From NCBI RefSeq assembly GCF_900104725.1, contig NZ_LT629758.1, positions 9,634,001-9,698,000 of the forward strand: a DNA stretch of 64,000 nt, written 5' to 3'. The notes under the pieces are model-generated. The model had not been told where the DNA came from. It saw only the letters and a program-made list of their open reading frames with translations, and searched no databases. Shown here one piece after another: positions 26,771 to 35,588 of the stretch. The position numbers and the translations under genes are program-made. Numbering within the stretch: position 1 is the first letter of the stretch; every line of letters starts with the position of its first letter. This stretch comes from Actinoplanes derwentensis. GTDB lineage: Bacteria; Actinomycetota; Actinomycetes; Mycobacteriales; Micromonosporaceae.

Positions 26771-27781
26771 GTGACCGAACCACCGCGCGGTGTGCGCCCC
26801 GACACCGCAGACCTGCAGAAAATGGGGGAGAGTTCCACCCCGTACGATCCGGGCGACGGCACTGCGTGGCAGTCGGCGAACGACAAGCAGGACTACGCGG
26901 AGTACGGGCCGGAACAGCTTCCCGCCCGTCGCCCCGGCGAGACCCTGCAGCGGATCGGCCCGGACCTGATGGACCGCCGGTACGACGCGCTCGCCGCCTG
27001 GAACGAGTCCGCGCAGACCATGACGATGGCCGCGATCGGCGACGAGCCTCGTCCGGCGTACCCGCAATCGTTTGATCCTGATTCCTTCCGGGACGCCGTG
27101 CCCCAGCACTCCGTGCCGCCCGCGCGAACCGTGCGCCGTGCTCTCCGGGCCCGTCGTGAGCGGATCGCCGCAGGTGTCGTGGGTGTCGCCCTGCTCGGCG
27201 CCGGAACGGCCGTCGCCTGGGGCAGCGCCGGTGAGCCGGGCACCCCGGTCGCCACCGGAACCGCCGTGGCCGTCCGGACCACCGAGGCGGACCCCGGTGA
27301 CGGCGTGGAACCGGTGGCCACCGGCGACACCGAACCGTCGTCCACCCCGTCGGCCGGCGCCGCCACCTCCGCGTCGCCGGTGCCGTCCCCGTCGGTGAGC
27401 AGCCGGCCCCGCCGGATCGTCACCCTGCCCGCCGTCCGGAACTCCCGCGGCCCGTCCCGGACCTCCGTCGGTCCCACCGCCGGAAGCCCCGCGCTCAGCG
27501 CCTCCTACGAGTACGACAGCGGCGCCGGTTCCGTCCGGGTCGCCAACACCGGGGACGCCGACGCCACCGACTGGACCGTCGGCCTCACCGTTCCCGGCGG
27601 CGAGACCGTGACCGTGACCAGCGGCGACGTGGTCGTCGTGCAGTCCGGGAGCAGTGTGACCTTCCGGCCGTCCGGAGCCCGGGTGCCGCCGGCTGGTCTC
27701 GTCGCCTTCTCGTTCGCCGTCGACCCGGTCCCGGCCGAGGAGCCCGGCGGCTGCACCATCGACGGCAGTTCCTGCGGGTAG
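26771..27781 (+). CDS. Membrane-anchored protein with CBM2-like C-terminal domain
   Basis: 336 residues. A cytoplasmic, acidic/basic N-terminal part of about 125 residues (tyrosine- and proline-rich) precedes one transmembrane helix (ERIAAGVVGVALLGAGTAVAWG), a Ser/Thr/Pro linker and a C-terminal beta domain: SYEYDSGAGSVRVANTGDADATDWTVGLTVPGGETVTVTSGD..SGSSVTFRPSGARVPPAGLVAFSFAV. This layout matches carbohydrate-binding module family 2 but lacks most of its binding tryptophans. Probably an envelope protein; partner unknown. GTG start. Confidence 0.65.
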   Translation: MTEPPRGVRPDTADLQKMGESSTPYDPGDGTAWQSANDKQDYAEYGPEQLPARRPGETLQRIGPDLMDRRYDALAAWNESAQTMTMAAIGDEPRPAYPQSFDPDSFRDAVPQHSVPPARTVRRALRARRERIAAGVVGVALLGAGTAVAWGSAGEPGTPVATGTAVAVRTTEADPGDGVEPVATGDTEPSSTPSAGAATSASPVPSPSVSSRPRRIVTLPAVRNSRGPSRTSVGPTAGSPALSASYEYDSGAGSVRVANTGDADATDWTVGLTVPGGETVTVTSGDVVVVQSGSSVTFRPSGARVPPAGLVAFSFAVDPVPAEEPGGCTIDGSSCG

Positions 27782-27884
27782 GTACCGTTTCGTCGTTTTC
27801 CGCTGCCGCACTTTTCCCGCCCGTCACACCAGCGGGTGGGCGAGACTGTAATCCCCGGGTCACCCTGCGGATGCTGGAGGACGG

Positions 27885-29057
27885 ATGACCGGAGACGGAC
27901 TGAGCCGCGGCCTGAGCGACATGTGGCGGTCGGTGGTGCTGTCGTTGCCGTCGGTGGGCGCGTTCCTCGCGATCCTCGTCGCCGGTTACCTACTGGCCCG
28001 CCTGGCCCGCACCGTCACCGCCCGGACCCTGCGGCGGCTCGGTTTCGACCGGGCCGTGCAGCGCGGCCCGGCCGGGCGGCTGTTCAGGCCCGGCGTGCCC
28101 GATCCCACCGACGTGTGCGCCCGCCTCGCCTTCTTCGCGGTGCTGCTGATCAGCCTGCAACTCGCGTTCGGGGTGTGGGGTCCCAATCCGGCCAGTGACC
28201 TGCTCAACGTCCTGATCGCCTGGCTGCCGCGGCTCTTCGTGGCGATCGTGGTCGTGGTCGTCGCCGCGGCGCTCGCCGGTGCCGCCCACGACCTGATCCT
28301 GGCCGTGCTCGGGCCCCTCGAATACGCCCGGGTCCTCGCGAAAGCGGCCGCCGGGGTCATCGTCACCCTCGGGGTCATCGCCGGCCTGGACCAGATCGGC
28401 ATCGCCACCTCGGTCACCCGGCCGCTCCTGATCGCGGTCCTCGCCACCGTCGCCGGGGTGATCGTCGTCGGGGTCGGCGGTGGCCTGGTCCGGCCGATGC
28501 AGCAGCGCTGGGAGGGGTGGCTCGACCGGGCCGCCGCCGAGTCGGCGGTGATTCGGGAGCAGGCCCGCGCCCACCGATCCACCCCGCCGGACCCAGTCCC
28601 AGCCCCGGCGCCGGATCCCGGCGGCCCGGATTCGCCCGAGCCTCCTGGTGGGCGGTTGACCGTGCCGATGCCGCCGGCCGCGCCGACTTCACCGCCTTCA
28701 CCGGGCGCGGAGCCTTCACCGGCCGCGGCGAAGTCGGCGGGTGCGGATGACGTCACCGTGGCTCAGGACTGGGAGAAGCGATGGGCCGAGGAGGAACGCC
28801 GGACCCGGGAGCCGGACGACGAGCGGACGCAGGTGATCAGCCCACTCGGGACCGCGGTCCTCACTCCGGGGGTGCGACCGACACCGACGCCCCCGCCCCC
28901 GGACCCGGCTTCTTCCTCGGACGGCGACGGCGACGACGACCCGACGGTGCCTACCCGGTTGCCCGGTGACGCCGACGAGGAGCCGACCACGTTCCTCACC
29001 GGCCACCCGGAGAGCGACGACACCACCGTCGTCTACGAGCGCCCGAAAGAGCAATGA
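27885..29057 (+). CDS. CmpX-like conserved-TM-helix membrane protein
   Basis: 390 residues. Four or five hydrophobic helices in the first 210 residues include the repeated conserved TM-helix unit (SVGAFLAILVAGYLLARLARTVTARTLRRLGFDRAV and LPRLFVAIVVVVVAAALAGAAHDLILAVLG), as in CmpX/mechanosensitive-channel-related proteins. The C-terminal 180 residues are disordered, proline-rich and acidic, and full of Thr-Pro sites that could be phosphorylated. ATG with ggaggacgg upstream. A hairpin terminator follows. Confidence 0.75.
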   Translation: MTGDGLSRGLSDMWRSVVLSLPSVGAFLAILVAGYLLARLARTVTARTLRRLGFDRAVQRGPAGRLFRPGVPDPTDVCARLAFFAVLLISLQLAFGVWGPNPASDLLNVLIAWLPRLFVAIVVVVVAAALAGAAHDLILAVLGPLEYARVLAKAAAGVIVTLGVIAGLDQIGIATSVTRPLLIAVLATVAGVIVVGVGGGLVRPMQQRWEGWLDRAAAESAVIREQARAHRSTPPDPVPAPAPDPGGPDSPEPPGGRLTVPMPPAAPTSPPSPGAEPSPAAAKSAGADDVTVAQDWEKRWAEEERRTREPDDERTQVISPLGTAVLTPGVRPTPTPPPPDPASSSDGDGDDDPTVPTRLPGDADEEPTTFLTGHPESDDTTVVYERPKEQ

Positions 29058-29080
29058 GCGCCCGGAACGACAATGACAGC

Positions 29081-29112
29081 GGGCCGGTACCGGAATGATC
29101 CGGTACCGGCCC
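29081..29112 (+). terminator. Hairpin terminator (convergent junction)
   Basis: Perfect 14-bp stem GGGCCGGTACCGGA / TCCGGTACCGGCCC with ATGA loop, 23 nt after the CmpX-like gene. It can serve both converging genes. Confidence 0.75.
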
Positions 29113-29147
29113 TGAGGGTCTGATTCAGCTAGGCGGCGAAGGCAGGG

Positions 29148-29504
29148 TCAGCGGGTCGCCGGCAGGGTCTGGGCCAGCACGCAGACGGCGAGCAGGCGGC
29201 GCAGGACCCAGTCGTTCTCGTTCCAGTCGATGGGGCCGTCGGGGGCGGTCCACCCGTGCTGAAGGGCGGCGTCGCGCACCCCTTCGGCGTAGGCGGCCAG
29301 CAGGATCGCGCTCAGCGGCCGGGTGTCGGCGTTGAGGCTGTCCCGGACGCCGGCGGCGTGCTGGTCGATGACCGACATCAGGCCGGGGTTCTCACTGGCG
29401 GCGACGAGACCGGTGACGCCGACGGCGGCGGTCAGGTCGACCAGGGAGGCGTTGGCGGAGCGCTGGGCGGCACGGGCGGCGGCGTTGCTGAACAGACCAT
29501 TCAT
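29148..29504 (-). CDS. Small conserved actinobacterial protein (DUF6401-like)
   Basis: 118 residues, soluble, mostly helical. The pattern VDQHAAGVRD..RPLSAILLAAYAEGVRDAAL.HGW..DWNENDWVLRRLLAVCVLAQ resembles proteins filed as DUF6401, some of which occur in natural-product clusters; no such cluster is visible. ATG 29504 with ggag ribosome-binding site (ctcctcatgaat on the plus strand). Confidence 0.6.
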   Translation of the reverse strand: MNGLFSNAAARAAQRSANASLVDLTAAVGVTGLVAASENPGLMSVIDQHAAGVRDSLNADTRPLSAILLAAYAEGVRDAALQHGWTAPDGPIDWNENDWVLRRLLAVCVLAQTLPATR

Positions 29505-29589
29505 GAGGAGAACGTTAGGTAGCGCCGGGTGACCGACGGGTCTCCTAGCGTTGCAGCCTGGTTGAACTCGAATCCCCGCCGGACACACG

Positions 29590-29617
29590 GACGGCCGGGC
29601 CATGAGGCCCGGCCGTC
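29590..29617 (-). terminator. Hairpin terminator
   Basis: Perfect 12-bp stem GACGGCCGGGCC / GGCCCGGCCGTC with ATGA loop, just after the 69-residue gene on the minus strand. Confidence 0.65.
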
Positions 29618-29633
29618 AGCCGACAGAGGAGAG

Positions 29634-29843
29634 TCACTCCGAGTATTCGACCGGCTCGGGTCTGCGCCGGTGGGCGTCGTCGGCGATGATCACCGTCGCG
29701 ACCAGCATCGCTACCACGACCGCGAAGAACCAGGACGCGTCTTCGACCAGTTTTGCCGCCAGTGGTGCCTGGAACGCGGCGAGCAGAAAGCCCACCCAGG
29801 CGAGTTGGCGCTGACGCTCAGAGAGGAAACCGACAGATCGCAC
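29634..29843 (-). CDS. Small membrane protein (69 aa)
   Basis: GTG start at 29843. The sequence RSVGFLSERQRQLAWVGFLLAAFQAPLAAKLVEDASWFFAVVVAMLVATVIIADDAH has two hydrophobic segments and a charged tail (RRRPEPVEYSE). It is not recognised. It is supported by GC bias, a following terminator and a divergent neighbour; the start is uncertain. Confidence 0.5.
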   Translation of the reverse strand: MRSVGFLSERQRQLAWVGFLLAAFQAPLAAKLVEDASWFFAVVVAMLVATVIIADDAHRRRPEPVEYSE

Positions 29844-29907
29844 CCGGCCATTCTGGCGCGATATGGCCGGTTCGCCGTCACCCGTTCGGCCGATTCTCAG
29901 TTGTCCG

Positions 29908-30690
29908 ATGGTGCCCACCGACTTGAGTCTCAGTCGTTCCATCCTCGCGGTCGCCGGTCTCACGGTACTGGCAGCCGGGGGGTTGGCGGTGCTCGTGACG
30001 AGGTCCGAGCCGGATGTACGAGCACGATTCGTGATGCCGGAGACGCCCGTCGTGTCGACTCCGGTGGAGCGGGTCGCTGCGGGGCCGTTGCTGGATCGTA
30101 CCGGCGCATGGATCACTCTGGGTGACGCCGCGAGTCGGGTGCGTGTCCGGTTCGCGGCGCTGCCGGGTCTGCTCTACCGGATCAGCACCGCGCCGGACGC
30201 GGGCGTCGCGCCGGTGGTGTCGCGCCGGGGCGGGCGGGTGGCGGTGCGGTTGAAGGAGACCGGCGGCGACGGGCTGAACGAGGTGCGGATCGAGTTGAAC
30301 CGGGCGGTCCGCTGGGACATCCGGTTACCCGCCGGTGCGGGGGAGCAGCAGATCAACCTCGAGGACGGGCGGGTACGCCGGATCAGCCTCGGCTCGGCGG
30401 GCCTCTCCCGGGTGTGGTTGCCGGAACCGGACGGCACCGTCCCAGTGGTGTTCACCGGCGGGGTGGGCACGGCGGTGATCACGGTCCGTAGTGGAGCCCC
30501 GTTCCGGGTCAGGTTCGACGCGGGGGCCGGGTCGGTGGATACCCCGTGGACGGCCAACAACGGCACGGCCGCCGGTACGGTCCTGCGTGAGCCCGACTTC
30601 CCGTGGTCGCACGACCGCTACCGGGTCCGGGCCGAGGGCGGCGTCGGCGTCCTGATCATCCAGAGGCGGGCCGGGGCCGGGGACTCCTAG
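29908..30690 (+). CDS. Membrane-anchored protein with beta-rich C-terminal domain
   Basis: 260 residues from ATG 29908 (GTG 29911 is also possible). One N-terminal transmembrane helix (ILAVAGLTVLAAGGLAVLVTRS), then an extracytoplasmic beta-rich region: IRLPAGAGEQQINLEDGRVRRISLGSAGLSRVWLPEPDGTVPVVFTGGVGTAVITVRSGAPFRVRFDAGAGSV. The repeating short strands recall LiaF/DUF4097-like envelope-stress domains, but I cannot assign a family. Function unknown. A bidirectional terminator follows. Confidence 0.6.
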   Translation: MVPTDLSLSRSILAVAGLTVLAAGGLAVLVTRSEPDVRARFVMPETPVVSTPVERVAAGPLLDRTGAWITLGDAASRVRVRFAALPGLLYRISTAPDAGVAPVVSRRGGRVAVRLKETGGDGLNEVRIELNRAVRWDIRLPAGAGEQQINLEDGRVRRISLGSAGLSRVWLPEPDGTVPVVFTGGVGTAVITVRSGAPFRVRFDAGAGSVDTPWTANNGTAAGTVLREPDFPWSHDRYRVRAEGGVGVLIIQRRAGAGDS

Positions 30691-30707
30691 CCGGTGCGGG
30701 CAGCAGA

Positions 30708-30729
30708 ACGGCCGCCCGGAGGCGGCCGT
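30708..30729. terminator. Bidirectional hairpin terminator
   Basis: ACGGCCGCC-cgga-GGCGGCCGT, perfect 9-bp stem, in the 57-nt gap between converging genes. Confidence 0.7.
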
Positions 30730-30747
30730 CGCACTGTTCAGAACCGG

Positions 30748-31212
30748 TCAGATGCCGGGCCGGTCTACCTGGCCGCGCCAGGAGCCGGTCTCGATGCCAC
30801 CGCGGCTCTCGATGTATTCCTTGAACCGGTGCAGGTCGCCCTTGACCCGGCGGTCGAGGACGCCGAGCTTGTCACCGGCGGTCTCGACGAAACCCTGCGG
30901 GTCGAAGTCCATCTGCACGGTGACCCGGGTGTGGTCGTCGTCGAGTCGATGGAAGGTCACCACGCCGGCCTGCTTCTCGCCACCGGTCGCGTGCCACGCC
31001 ACCCGCTCGTCGGGCAGTTGCTCGGTGATCTCGGCGTCGAACTCGCGTTTCACGCCGGCGATCTCGGTCTTCCAGTGCGTGCGGGTGTCGTCGATCTGGC
31101 GGATCTCGCTGACGCCCTCCATGAACTGGGGGAACTCCTCGAACTGCGTCCACTGGTTGTACGCGGTGCGAACCGGGACGTTGACGTCGACGAATTCGGT
31201 AACCGTGCTCAC
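30748..31212 (-). CDS. SRPBCC (START/COQ10-like) protein
   Basis: 154 residues, GTG 31212 after a strong aggggag. Begins VTEFVDVNVPVRTAYNQWTQFEEFPQFMEGVSEIRQIDD, the hallmark of polyketide-cyclase/COQ10-type SRPBCC domains with a hydrophobic ligand pocket; KREFDAEITEQLPDERVAWHATGG and TVQMDFDPQGF complete the fold. Ligand unknown. Divergent from an FAD oxidoreductase. Confidence 0.88.
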   Translation of the reverse strand: MSTVTEFVDVNVPVRTAYNQWTQFEEFPQFMEGVSEIRQIDDTRTHWKTEIAGVKREFDAEITEQLPDERVAWHATGGEKQAGVVTFHRLDDDHTRVTVQMDFDPQGFVETAGDKLGVLDRRVKGDLHRFKEYIESRGGIETGSWRGQVDRPGI

Positions 31213-31292
31213 GAGTATCTCCCCTCGATTCCCTTTCCCTGCCAAGCTTGCTGACCATCAGGTGCCCGTCGGCGGATCGGCTAAACGCCGGG

Positions 31293-31298
31293 TAGCTT
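31293..31298 (+). promoter_or_regulatory. Leaderless -10 element of the FAD oxidoreductase gene
   Basis: TAGCTT ends 6 nt before the GTG at 31305; no ribosome-binding site is present. No clear -35 is seen. Confidence 0.5.
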
Positions 31299-31304
31299 GC
31301 GGAT

Positions 31305-32876
31305 GTGGAGACTGTCGACGCGATCGTGATCGGAGCCGGGCACAACGGCCTGGTCGCGGCTAACCTGCTGGCCGATGCCGGGTGGACCGTCCGGGTGATC
31401 GAGGCGACCGGGGAACCGGGCGGCGCGGTCCGATCCGGGGAGATCACCGCGCCCGGCTACCTGTCCGATCTGTTCAGCGCCTTCCATCCCCTGGGGTACG
31501 CCTCCCCGGTGCTGCGTTCCCTGGACCTGGACGTGCGCTGGACACATGCCCCGGACGTCTTCAGTCATCTGCTCCCGGACGGCCGGGCCGCCACGGTGAG
31601 CCGTGACCTGGACCGGACCGCCGCGTCGATGGAGCGGTTTGCGCCCGGCGACGGGCAGCGATGGAAGGACGCCTACGCCCAGTGGAGCGCGGTCTCGGAC
31701 CGGCTGCTGGACGCGCTGTTCACCCCGTTCCCGCCGATCCGTTCCGGGCTCGGTCTGCTCCACAGTCTGGGTACGGCGGAGGCGCTGCGGCTGGCCCGGC
31801 GCGCGCTGCTGCCGGTGTCCCAGTTCGGCCGGGAGCTGTTCGACGGGGAGGGGGCACGGCTGGCGCTGGCCGGTTGCGCCCTGCACACCGACCTGACTCC
31901 ACAGGAGGCCGGCGGTGGCATCTTCGGCTGGTTGCTGACGATGCTCGGGCAGCAGGTCGGCTGGCCGGTGCCGGCGGGCGGGGCGGGTGAGTTGACGTCG
32001 GCGCTGGTGCGGCGGTTCACCGGCGAGATCGTCTACGGCGCCCCGGTGTCCCGGGTGCTGGTGGCGCGGGGCCGGGCGGTCGGGGTGCGCACCGCGGACG
32101 GCCGGAACTGGCGGGCCCGCCGAGCGGTGATCGCCGACGTCCCGGCGCCGGTGCTCTTCCTCGACCTGGTGGGGGAGCGCTGGCTGCCGCCGCGGATGGT
32201 CGACGATCTCACCCACTTCCGCTGGGACGGGGCGACGGTCAAGGTGGACTGGGCGGTGCGCGGCCCGGTGCCGTGGGCGAACCCGGACGTGGCCGGCTCG
32301 GGAACAGTGCATCTGGGTGCCGACTTGAACGGCCTGACCCGGTACGCCGGCGCGCTGGCTTCCGACCAACTGCCCGAGCATCCGTTCCTGCTGCTCGGGC
32401 AGATGACCACGGCCGATCCGTCGCGGTCACCGGCCGGCACCGAGTCGATGTGGGCGTACACCCATCTGCCGCACCGTCCGTCGTGGGCCGCCGACGAGAT
32501 CGCCGCTCACGTGGAGCGGATGGAATCGGTGGTGGAGGAGAACGCGCCCGGGTTCCGGTCACTGGTCGAGGCCCGGCACGTGTACTCCCCGGCCGACCTG
32601 GAGCGGGAGAACCCGTCACTGGTCGGCGGGGCGCTGGGTGCGGGCACGTCGGCTGTGTTCCAGCAGCTGTTCCTGCGGCCGATCCCGGGCCTGGGCCGGG
32701 CGGACACCCCGGTGGACCGTCTCTACCAGGGCGGCGCGTCGTCCCATCCCGGGCCGGGCGTGCACGGCGTCCCGGGTGCGAACGCCGCTCGCGCCGCCCT
32801 GGCCCGGGACCGCGGCCTCACCGGCGGCCTGTACCGGGCCGTTGTGGACGGCGCGCACCGGGCGATCTACCGCTGA
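31305..32876 (+). CDS. FAD-dependent oxidoreductase, phytoene desaturase (CrtI)-like
   Basis: 523 residues. N-terminal dinucleotide-binding motif VDAIVIGAGHNGLVAANLLADAGWTVRVIEATGEPGGAVRS, and C-terminal LYQGGASSHPGPGVHGVPGANAARAAL, which matches the CrtI/PYROXD2-like group (G.sthPGpGv.G..G..AA). No carotenoid genes are adjacent, so the substrate is unknown. Its 3' end overlaps the convergent SRPBCC gene by 10 nt. Confidence 0.85.
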   Translation: METVDAIVIGAGHNGLVAANLLADAGWTVRVIEATGEPGGAVRSGEITAPGYLSDLFSAFHPLGYASPVLRSLDLDVRWTHAPDVFSHLLPDGRAATVSRDLDRTAASMERFAPGDGQRWKDAYAQWSAVSDRLLDALFTPFPPIRSGLGLLHSLGTAEALRLARRALLPVSQFGRELFDGEGARLALAGCALHTDLTPQEAGGGIFGWLLTMLGQQVGWPVPAGGAGELTSALVRRFTGEIVYGAPVSRVLVARGRAVGVRTADGRNWRARRAVIADVPAPVLFLDLVGERWLPPRMVDDLTHFRWDGATVKVDWAVRGPVPWANPDVAGSGTVHLGADLNGLTRYAGALASDQLPEHPFLLLGQMTTADPSRSPAGTESMWAYTHLPHRPSWAADEIAAHVERMESVVEENAPGFRSLVEARHVYSPADLERENPSLVGGALGAGTSAVFQQLFLRPIPGLGRADTPVDRLYQGGASSHPGPGVHGVPGANAARAALARDRGLTGGLYRAVVDGAHRAIYR

Positions 32877-33316
32877 GACCGGTCGCGTTCGGCGACGTCG
32901 GCCAGGCGGCGCAGGCTCTCCACGTTGCGGCGGTGCAGGACCAGGTCGTTGAGCTTGTTGCGGGCCCACCGCAGCGGACCGTCGGTGAAGTCCTCCTCGA
33001 TCACCACCCGGGTGGCGGCGCCCTCGCTCAGCGGCTGCAGGCGGATCAGCACCTCGGCCGCGCCGAGTGGCCACAGCCCGGCCTTCAGGCGTAGTTCCCG
33101 GCCGGGCTCGCAGGCGAGCACCGTCGACGAGTCGTGCAGCGACAGCGGCCACGGCCCGGCCTTGTGGTGCAGTCTCGCGCCGACGGCGGGCCATGCCTCG
33201 TCGACATCCCGGATGTGCACGGTGCCCACCACCCAGTCGCTGTACGTCCAGCCGTCGGCCAGAACTGCGAAGACTCGGTCGGGTGCTGCATGAACGGTTC
33301 TCGCCACGATAGCCAC
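32867..33316 (-). CDS. SRPBCC-family protein
   Basis: 149 residues beginning MAIVARTVHAAPDRVFAVLADGWTYSDWVVGTVHIRDVD, a polyketide-cyclase/dehydrase-type helix-grip fold; LHDSSTVLACEPGRELRLKAGLWPLGAAEVLIRL and TRVVIEEDFTDGPLRW follow. Ligand unknown. It pairs spatially with the other SRPBCC gene on the far side of the oxidoreductase, so the three may serve one small-molecule process (inference). GTG start. Confidence 0.82.
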   Translation of the reverse strand: MAIVARTVHAAPDRVFAVLADGWTYSDWVVGTVHIRDVDEAWPAVGARLHHKAGPWPLSLHDSSTVLACEPGRELRLKAGLWPLGAAEVLIRLQPLSEGAATRVVIEEDFTDGPLRWARNKLNDLVLHRRNVESLRRLADVAERDRSQR

Positions 33317-33428
33317 ATGACAGGTTTACCCTGCTCACGCGCCCTGCAATCAGGCATCCATGTTTACGGTTCGGGCTGTCGGGCATTGGTCGGCGCGTAC
33401 CCCACCCAGGCTCGCTGAAGGAGACCCC

Positions 33429-34607
33429 GTGCGCATTGCGATGATCTCCGAGCATGCCAGTCCGCTCGGCGGCGGTGGCCGGCACGCGCACGTCGCCGAC
33501 CTGTCGGACGCGCTGGCCGCGCTCGGGAACGACGTCCACGTCTACACCCGGCGCGAGGATCCGGACGTCGCCGAGGTGGTGGTCACGGCCAGTGGTGTGC
33601 GCGTGATCCATGTGACCGCCGGTCCGGCCCGCCCGATGCCGTCCGATCTGCTGCTGCCGTACATGGGCGAGTTCGCCCGGCTGCTCGGCGAGCGCTGGCG
33701 TGACGGCTGGATGCCGGACGTCGCGCACGCCCACTACTGGACCAGCGGACTGGCCGCGGTGACCGCCGCCAAACGGGTCGGGGTGCCGGTGGTGCAGTCG
33801 TTCCACGAGCTGGGTGGCAGCGACAGCGAGTCGATCGGCCAGGGCCCGAGCCGCGCCGAGTACGAACGCGCTCTCGGCCGGGCGGTGGACCGGGTGGTGG
33901 CGCAGAACCAGGACGAGTTCCGGGACCTGGTGCGGATCGGGGTGCCGCGGGCGAACCTGACGGTGGTGCCGGCCGGTGTCGACAGCGAGTGGTTCACCCC
34001 GGACGGCCCGGCCGTGCAGCGCGACCCGGAGCGGCCACGGATCCTGTCGGTGGGCCGCCTGGTCGAGCGCAAGGGTTTCGGTGACGTCGTCCAGGCCATG
34101 CGGTACGTGCCGAACGCCGAAGTGGTGATGGTCGGCGGGCCGCCGCCGGAGGAGCTGACCGCCGACCCCGGTGCCCGGCTGCTGCGGTCGATGGCCGAGC
34201 AGTTCCACGTCGCCGACCGGTTCCGGCTGGTCGGGGCGGTGCCGTTGGGGGACCTTCCGAGCTGGTACCGGTCCGCGGACGTGCTGATCGCGTCACCGTG
34301 GGAGGAGCAGTCGGCACTGGAGGCGATGGCCTGCGGTGTGCCGATCATCGGATCGGCCGAGGGCATCCTCTCCGAGACCGTGGTCGACGGTCTGACCGGC
34401 GATCTGGTTCCGGCGCGGGACCCGCGAGCGCTCGGCGGTGCGCTGCGCCGGCTGATCAACGACCGGGTGCGGCGGTTCACGTACGCCACGGCGGCTCTGG
34501 ACCGGGCCCGGCAGGCGTATTCGTGGAAGCGGGTGGCCGACCAGGTCGGCTCGATCTACGCGAGCCTGCGCCGTACTCCGGCCACGATCGCCGAAGACGC
34601 GGTGTAA
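33429..34607 (+). CDS. Glycosyltransferase family 4
   Basis: 392 residues, GTG start after gaaggaga. GT-B fold: N-terminal MRIAMISEHASPLGGGGRHAHVADLSDALAALGNDVHVYTRR, acceptor-side HAHYWTSGLAA, and the donor site ILSVGRLVERKGFGDVVQAMRYVPNAEVVMVGG ... ADVLIASPWEEQSALEAMACGVPIIGSAEGILSETVVDGLTGDLVP with the EX7E motif. Closely resembles MshA/sucrose-phosphate-synthase-like transferases; donor and acceptor unknown. A perfect palindromic hairpin follows. Confidence 0.9.
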   Translation: MRIAMISEHASPLGGGGRHAHVADLSDALAALGNDVHVYTRREDPDVAEVVVTASGVRVIHVTAGPARPMPSDLLLPYMGEFARLLGERWRDGWMPDVAHAHYWTSGLAAVTAAKRVGVPVVQSFHELGGSDSESIGQGPSRAEYERALGRAVDRVVAQNQDEFRDLVRIGVPRANLTVVPAGVDSEWFTPDGPAVQRDPERPRILSVGRLVERKGFGDVVQAMRYVPNAEVVMVGGPPPEELTADPGARLLRSMAEQFHVADRFRLVGAVPLGDLPSWYRSADVLIASPWEEQSALEAMACGVPIIGSAEGILSETVVDGLTGDLVPARDPRALGGALRRLINDRVRRFTYATAALDRARQAYSWKRVADQVGSIYASLRRTPATIAEDAV

Positions 34608-34611
34608 GCCC

Positions 34612-34633
34612 CCCTCCACCGATCGGTGGAGGG
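34612..34633 (+). terminator. Hairpin terminator after glycosyltransferase
   Basis: CCCTCCACC-gatc-GGTGGAGGG, a fully self-complementary 22-bp palindrome starting 4 nt after the stop codon. Confidence 0.7.
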
Positions 34634-34689
34634 ACGGGGCCGCCCGCTGTTCGATTCGGGCGGGGGTGCCGCCACGGGACGCTCGACGC

Positions 34690-35583
34690 ATGACAGTCAT
34701 CGAGGTCCAGAACCTGGCCAAACGGTACGGCGAGACCGTCGCCGTACGGGATGTCTCCTTCAGTGTCGAACCGGGGGAGATCTTCGGGATCCTCGGCCCG
34801 AACGGTGCCGGCAAGACCACCACCGTCGAATGTGTCGCCGGTCTGCGCACCCCCGACGCGGGCCGGATCACGGTCCTCGGGCGGACCGCCGGCGACCCGG
34901 AGCTGCGTACCCGGATCGGCGTGCAGCTTCAGGAGAGCGAACTCCAGGACAAGATCACCGTCCGGGAGGCGCTGGAGCTCTACAGCACCTTCTACCCGGA
35001 CCCGGCCGACTGGCGTGTGCTCGCCGGTGACCTGGGCCTGAACGCGAAGCTGAAGACCCGCTTCGGCAATCTCTCCGGCGGCCAGAAGCAGCGCCTGTCG
35101 ATCGCTCTCGCCCTGATCGGCAACCCGGAGATCGCCATCCTGGACGAGCTGACCACCGGCCTGGACCCGCAGGCCCGCCGGGACACCTGGGACCTGATCT
35201 CCGGCATCCGCGACCGTGGCGTCACCCTGCTGCTGGTCACCCATTTCATGGAGGAGGCCGAGCGCCTCTGTGACCGGATCGTGGTCATCGACAAGGGCGC
35301 GGTCGCCGCCCTGGACACCCCGGCCGGGCTGATCCGGCGGGCCGGCGACGAGCAGCGGATCCGTTTCCGCCCGTCGGCCCCGATCACCGACGAGCTGCTC
35401 ACTGTCCTGCCCGAGGTGCGCGAACTGCACCGGGAGGGCTCGCGGATCGCGATCACCGGCACCGGGAACCTGTTGCACGCGGTCGTCTCGGTCCTCGCGA
35501 GCAACGGCATCGTGGCCGCCGAACTCACCCTGGAACGGTCTACTCTCGACGACGCCTTCGTCCACCTGACGGGCAAGGAGTGA
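34690..35583 (+). CDS. ABC transporter ATP-binding protein
   Basis: 297 residues: Walker A GPNGAGKTT, Q-loop GVQLQESELQDKITV, signature LSGGQKQRLSIALAL, Walker B AILDELTTGLD, H-loop VTHFMEEAE, plus a C-terminal domain of about 80 residues as in drug-export (DrrA/NatA-like) ATPases. Walker B has ELTTGLD. Heads a four-gene operon with permease, histidine kinase and regulator, resembling peptide-antibiotic or lipid export/detoxification modules. Confidence 0.93.
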   Translation: MTVIEVQNLAKRYGETVAVRDVSFSVEPGEIFGILGPNGAGKTTTVECVAGLRTPDAGRITVLGRTAGDPELRTRIGVQLQESELQDKITVREALELYSTFYPDPADWRVLAGDLGLNAKLKTRFGNLSGGQKQRLSIALALIGNPEIAILDELTTGLDPQARRDTWDLISGIRDRGVTLLLVTHFMEEAERLCDRIVVIDKGAVAALDTPAGLIRRAGDEQRIRFRPSAPITDELLTVLPEVRELHREGSRIAITGTGNLLHAVVSVLASNGIVAAELTLERSTLDDAFVHLTGKE

Positions 35584-35588
35584 CCGGC

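Noticed and set aside
31305..33316. Carotenoid biosynthesis cluster
   Set aside because: Only the CrtI-like oxidoreductase is present; no phytoene synthase, cyclase or prenyltransferase gene nearby.
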